NCBI GenBank assembly: GCA_963753135.1
Contig: CAVWBA010000005.1
Span: forward strand, 62,001 to 126,000
From: Roseiarcus sp963753135
Lineage (GTDB): Bacteria; Pseudomonadota; Alphaproteobacteria; Rhizobiales; Beijerinckiaceae
Length of the DNA: 64,000 nucleotides
Direction of reading: 5' to 3'
The notes under the pieces are model-generated. The model saw only the letters and a list, made by a program, of their open reading frames with translations. It was not told the origin of the DNA and did no database searches. This document shows, piece by piece, positions 62,366 through 64,000 of this stretch; position 1 is the stretch's first letter; the number at the start of each line of letters is the position of its first letter. A program made the position numbers and the translations under genes.

Positions 62366-63109
62366 ATGCCGCTTTATCGTCACGACGCCGAAACGGCCGC
62401 GATCACGGCGCTCGCGCCGGTGATCCCGGTGCTCACGGTCGGAAGCGTCGAGGACGGGCTCGCCCAAGCCAAGGCGCTCGTGGCGGGCGGCCTCTATGCG
62501 ATCGAAGTGACGCTGCGCACCGCCCCGGCGCTGGCGGCGATCGAGGCGATCGCCAAACATGTGCCGGGCGCGATCGTCGGCGCGGGCACCATCGTCTCCG
62601 TCGAGCAGATCGACCAGGCGGTGAAGGCCGGAGCGCGGTTCCTGGTCAGCCCGGGCGCGCCACCGGCGCTCGCCAAGGCCGCGGCTCAGTCGCCGGTTCC
62701 GTTCTTGCCCGGCTGTGCGACGGCCTCGGAAGCCATGGCCCTCAGGGAGCTCGGCTTCCGGGCGCTGAAGCTGTTTCCCGCCGAGGCGGTCGGGGGCGCG
62801 AAACTGATCGCCTCGCTCGCCGCGCCCTTGGCCGACTTGCGCTTCTGCCCGACCGGCGGCATCGATCTTCAGAAAGCGCCGGAATACCTCAAGCTGCCGA
62901 ACGTGCCCTGCGTCGGCGGGTCATGGATGCTGCAGAAGGCGGCGCTTGCGGCCGGCGACTATCTTGCGGTCGAAGCGCTGGCGCGCGACGCGGCCGAACT
63001 CATGCCGCTCGGCCGCGTAGTCCGTCATCGTGAGGCTCGGCAATCCGGAGAAGAAGCGCGAAGCCATATGATCTCTGGATTGCTCCGTCGGCGCCGCTCG
63101 CTTTCGTAA
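62366..63109 (+). CDS. eda: 2-dehydro-3-deoxyphosphogluconate aldolase (KDPG/KHG aldolase)
   Basis: A class I aldolase that splits 2-keto-3-deoxy-6-phosphogluconate to pyruvate and glyceraldehyde-3-phosphate in the Entner-Doudoroff pathway, 247 residues. The catalytic Glu is in AIEVTLRTAPAL (E47), the Schiff-base Lys K135 in FRALKLFPAEAVGG, and the phosphate site is in CPTGGI and VGGSWM. The ATG at 62366 follows CTGGAGAGCGCT. Homologs end soon after LARDAAEL; here ~35 extra, Arg-rich residues follow, probably read-through after a mutation or a missed base. No edd gene is in the window. Confidence 0.9.
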   Translation: MPLYRHDAETAAITALAPVIPVLTVGSVEDGLAQAKALVAGGLYAIEVTLRTAPALAAIEAIAKHVPGAIVGAGTIVSVEQIDQAVKAGARFLVSPGAPPALAKAAAQSPVPFLPGCATASEAMALRELGFRALKLFPAEAVGGAKLIASLAAPLADLRFCPTGGIDLQKAPEYLKLPNVPCVGGSWMLQKAALAAGDYLAVEALARDAAELMPLGRVVRHREARQSGEEARSHMISGLLRRRRSLS

Positions 63110-63217
63110 CCGATAGCGCAAAATCGGGGGCGATTGCGTCAGGTTGTGAAGATCGAGCAGCCAAGGACCGGCACATCGCCCTGACTTTCCCACATACCCG
63201 CGCCATTGGGTTTTCAA

Positions 63218-63248
63218 TTGACAAACTCAAGGATTATCGTCTGATTAT
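63218..63248 (+). promoter_or_regulatory. Possible promoter of the glycine-rich protein gene
   Basis: TTGACA at 63218-63223, then about 18-19 nt, then TGATTAT (63242-63248). GATTATC occurs twice (63232 and 63243), so the region may also hold a direct-repeat binding site. It is the only good -35 match in this gap, about 60 bp before the start codon. Confidence 0.4.
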
Positions 63249-63303
63249 CAGGCTTTTGCCCTACGGCAATTAGGCCGGCTTTAAGGGGACGAGAGGGTTC
63301 ACC

Positions 63304-64000
63304 ATGAACGCGAGATCGATGATCTGCGCGAGCGCGCTTGCGCTTGCGGGAGGGCTCAGTGTCGGTGCGCCGGCGCATGCCGCGCTTACGCTGATTGCCG
63401 TCGGCGGCGGCGGCGGCGGCGATGGGGCGGCCGGCGGAGGCGGCGGAGGCGTGATCTCCGAATCCGGAACGAGCGACGGACCCGCTGGCGGCGCGGGAGG
63501 GACTGGGGGGCTTGGAGGCGCGGGCGTCGATGGCGGCGGCGGCGCGGGCTGGCTCGGCAATGGCGGCAACGGCTTCGGCGGCAACGGGGGCTCTAGCGCA
63601 CCGGACTTCGCCGGTGGCGTCGGCTTCGGCGGCATCGGGAACGGCGGGTTCGGCGGCGGAGGCGGCAGCGGCTTCCTGGGCGGCGGCGGCGGCGGCGGCT
63701 ATTCTGGCGGCGGTGGCGGCGCCGGCGCTGGCGGCGGCGGCGGCGGCTCCTACCTCAATCCCGCGCTGCGCGACACGATCGAGACCCCGGATTTCAACGG
63801 CGTACCCGGATCTTCCGCCAGTAACGGCTACGTGATCGTCGGTCTCACGGTCTTCAGTTATACTGGAGCGGTCGTTGAATACACGATCCCGACCACCGGG
63901 TTTTATTATGTGGCTGCGGTCGGCGCGCAGGGGGGATCTATATTCGGCAGAGGCGGCTACGGGGCCGGCGTCGGGGGCAGCGTGCTTCTGGACGCAGGGA
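63304..64000 (+). CDS. Glycine-rich exported protein, partial (runs off the right edge)
   Basis: The start of a secreted protein, at least 232 residues. A Sec signal peptide (MNARSMICASALALAGGLS, cut after AHA) is followed by ~125 residues dominated by Gly with Ala, Ser and Asn. A second module then opens TVFSYTGAVVEYTIPTTGFY and YVAAVGAQGGSIFGRGGYGA, the pattern of glycine-rich surface domains in which a beta-sandwich strand pair alternates with Gly-rich loops. The frame is open across the long GGC runs with no stop, supporting a real gene. The ATG follows GAGAGGGTTCACC. A cell-surface or extracellular role is likely; a C-terminal anchor would lie outside the window. Confidence 0.8.
   Translation, partial: MNARSMICASALALAGGLSVGAPAHAALTLIAVGGGGGGDGAAGGGGGGVISESGTSDGPAGGAGGTGGLGGAGVDGGGGAGWLGNGGNGFGGNGGSSAPDFAGGVGFGGIGNGGFGGGGGSGFLGGGGGGGYSGGGGGAGAGGGGGGSYLNPALRDTIETPDFNGVPGSSASNGYVIVGLTVFSYTGAVVEYTIPTTGFYYVAAVGAQGGSIFGRGGYGAGVGGSVLLDAG

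Noticed and set aside
63400..63760. Dense GGC/GGA repeats that could be a tandem-repeat array
   Set aside because: They keep one open frame after a signal peptide and encode Gly-rich protein, so they are coding.
1..64000. CRISPR array, tRNA, rRNA, insertion sequence or prophage genes
   Set aside because: Looked for regular spaced repeats, cloverleaf-like stretches, transposase motifs and phage genes; none was convincing.

Overview
This GC-rich window most likely comes from an alphaproteobacterium, probably of the order Hyphomicrobiales. The evidence is gene content: a GyaR-type D-glycerate dehydrogenase ending in PPDRVLPSML, a TIGR02281-type aspartic protease next to a DUF1289 gene, CobS, DusA and many periplasmic ABC systems. 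No rRNA, tRNA, CRISPR array, insertion sequence or phage gene was recognised. The window looks chromosomal and catabolic.

Layout. 0-4.3 kb: the end of an MFS transporter, an AraC regulator, a benzoylformate-decarboxylase-like ThDP enzyme and a decayed amino-acid-type binding protein. 4.4-20.3 kb: mostly housekeeping genes. These are glyoxylate/hydroxypyruvate reductase, an SH3 export protein, HdeD, the succinyl-CoA:3-ketoacid CoA transferase pair, a second branched-chain-type binding protein, endonuclease III, a CPA1 antiporter with a cyclic-nucleotide domain, DUF190-CrcB behind a fluoride riboswitch, a cobS/DUF1289/protease run, DusA, and a divergent MFS efflux/TetR pair with a palindromic operator.

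20.4-43.5 kb is a catabolic block. A DeoR regulator (27.3 kb) sits between two transcription units. The leftward unit encodes a GlpA-like dehydrogenase, an FAD/NAD oxidoreductase, an FGGY kinase remnant, a GMC oxidoreductase and a dimethylformamidase-like large subunit. The rightward unit encodes a peptide-type ABC importer with a fused ATPase, an intact FGGY kinase and an MlrC-like (M81) protein. The same GACTG-N2-CAGTC palindrome lies in front of both units, which suggests one regulon for an unidentified substrate that is imported, phosphorylated and oxidised. A leftward sugar/polyol-type ABC operon follows, linked to a gamma-glutamyltransferase and an amidase remnant.

43.8-57.1 kb: two hydantoinase/oxoprolinase-family clusters around a class III aminotransferase. 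One is HyuB with an N-terminal Cys4 segment plus HyuA. The other is HyuA plus two tandem HyuB paralogs. An acyl-CoA-dehydrogenase-fold enzyme and a GntR regulator follow. 58.5-64 kb: two overlapping single-domain response regulators, an alpha/beta hydrolase, a large hairpin of tandem 10-mers, a D-2-hydroxyacid dehydrogenase, a cation-antiporter remnant, KDPG aldolase and the start of a glycine-rich exported protein.

Caution on quality: at least ten genes are broken by single-base frameshifts. Most are repaired by removing or adding one base, several of them in a homopolymer run (GGGG, TTTT, CCC). Sequencing or assembly error is therefore at least as likely as real pseudogenisation, and gene-loss claims here should be made with care.
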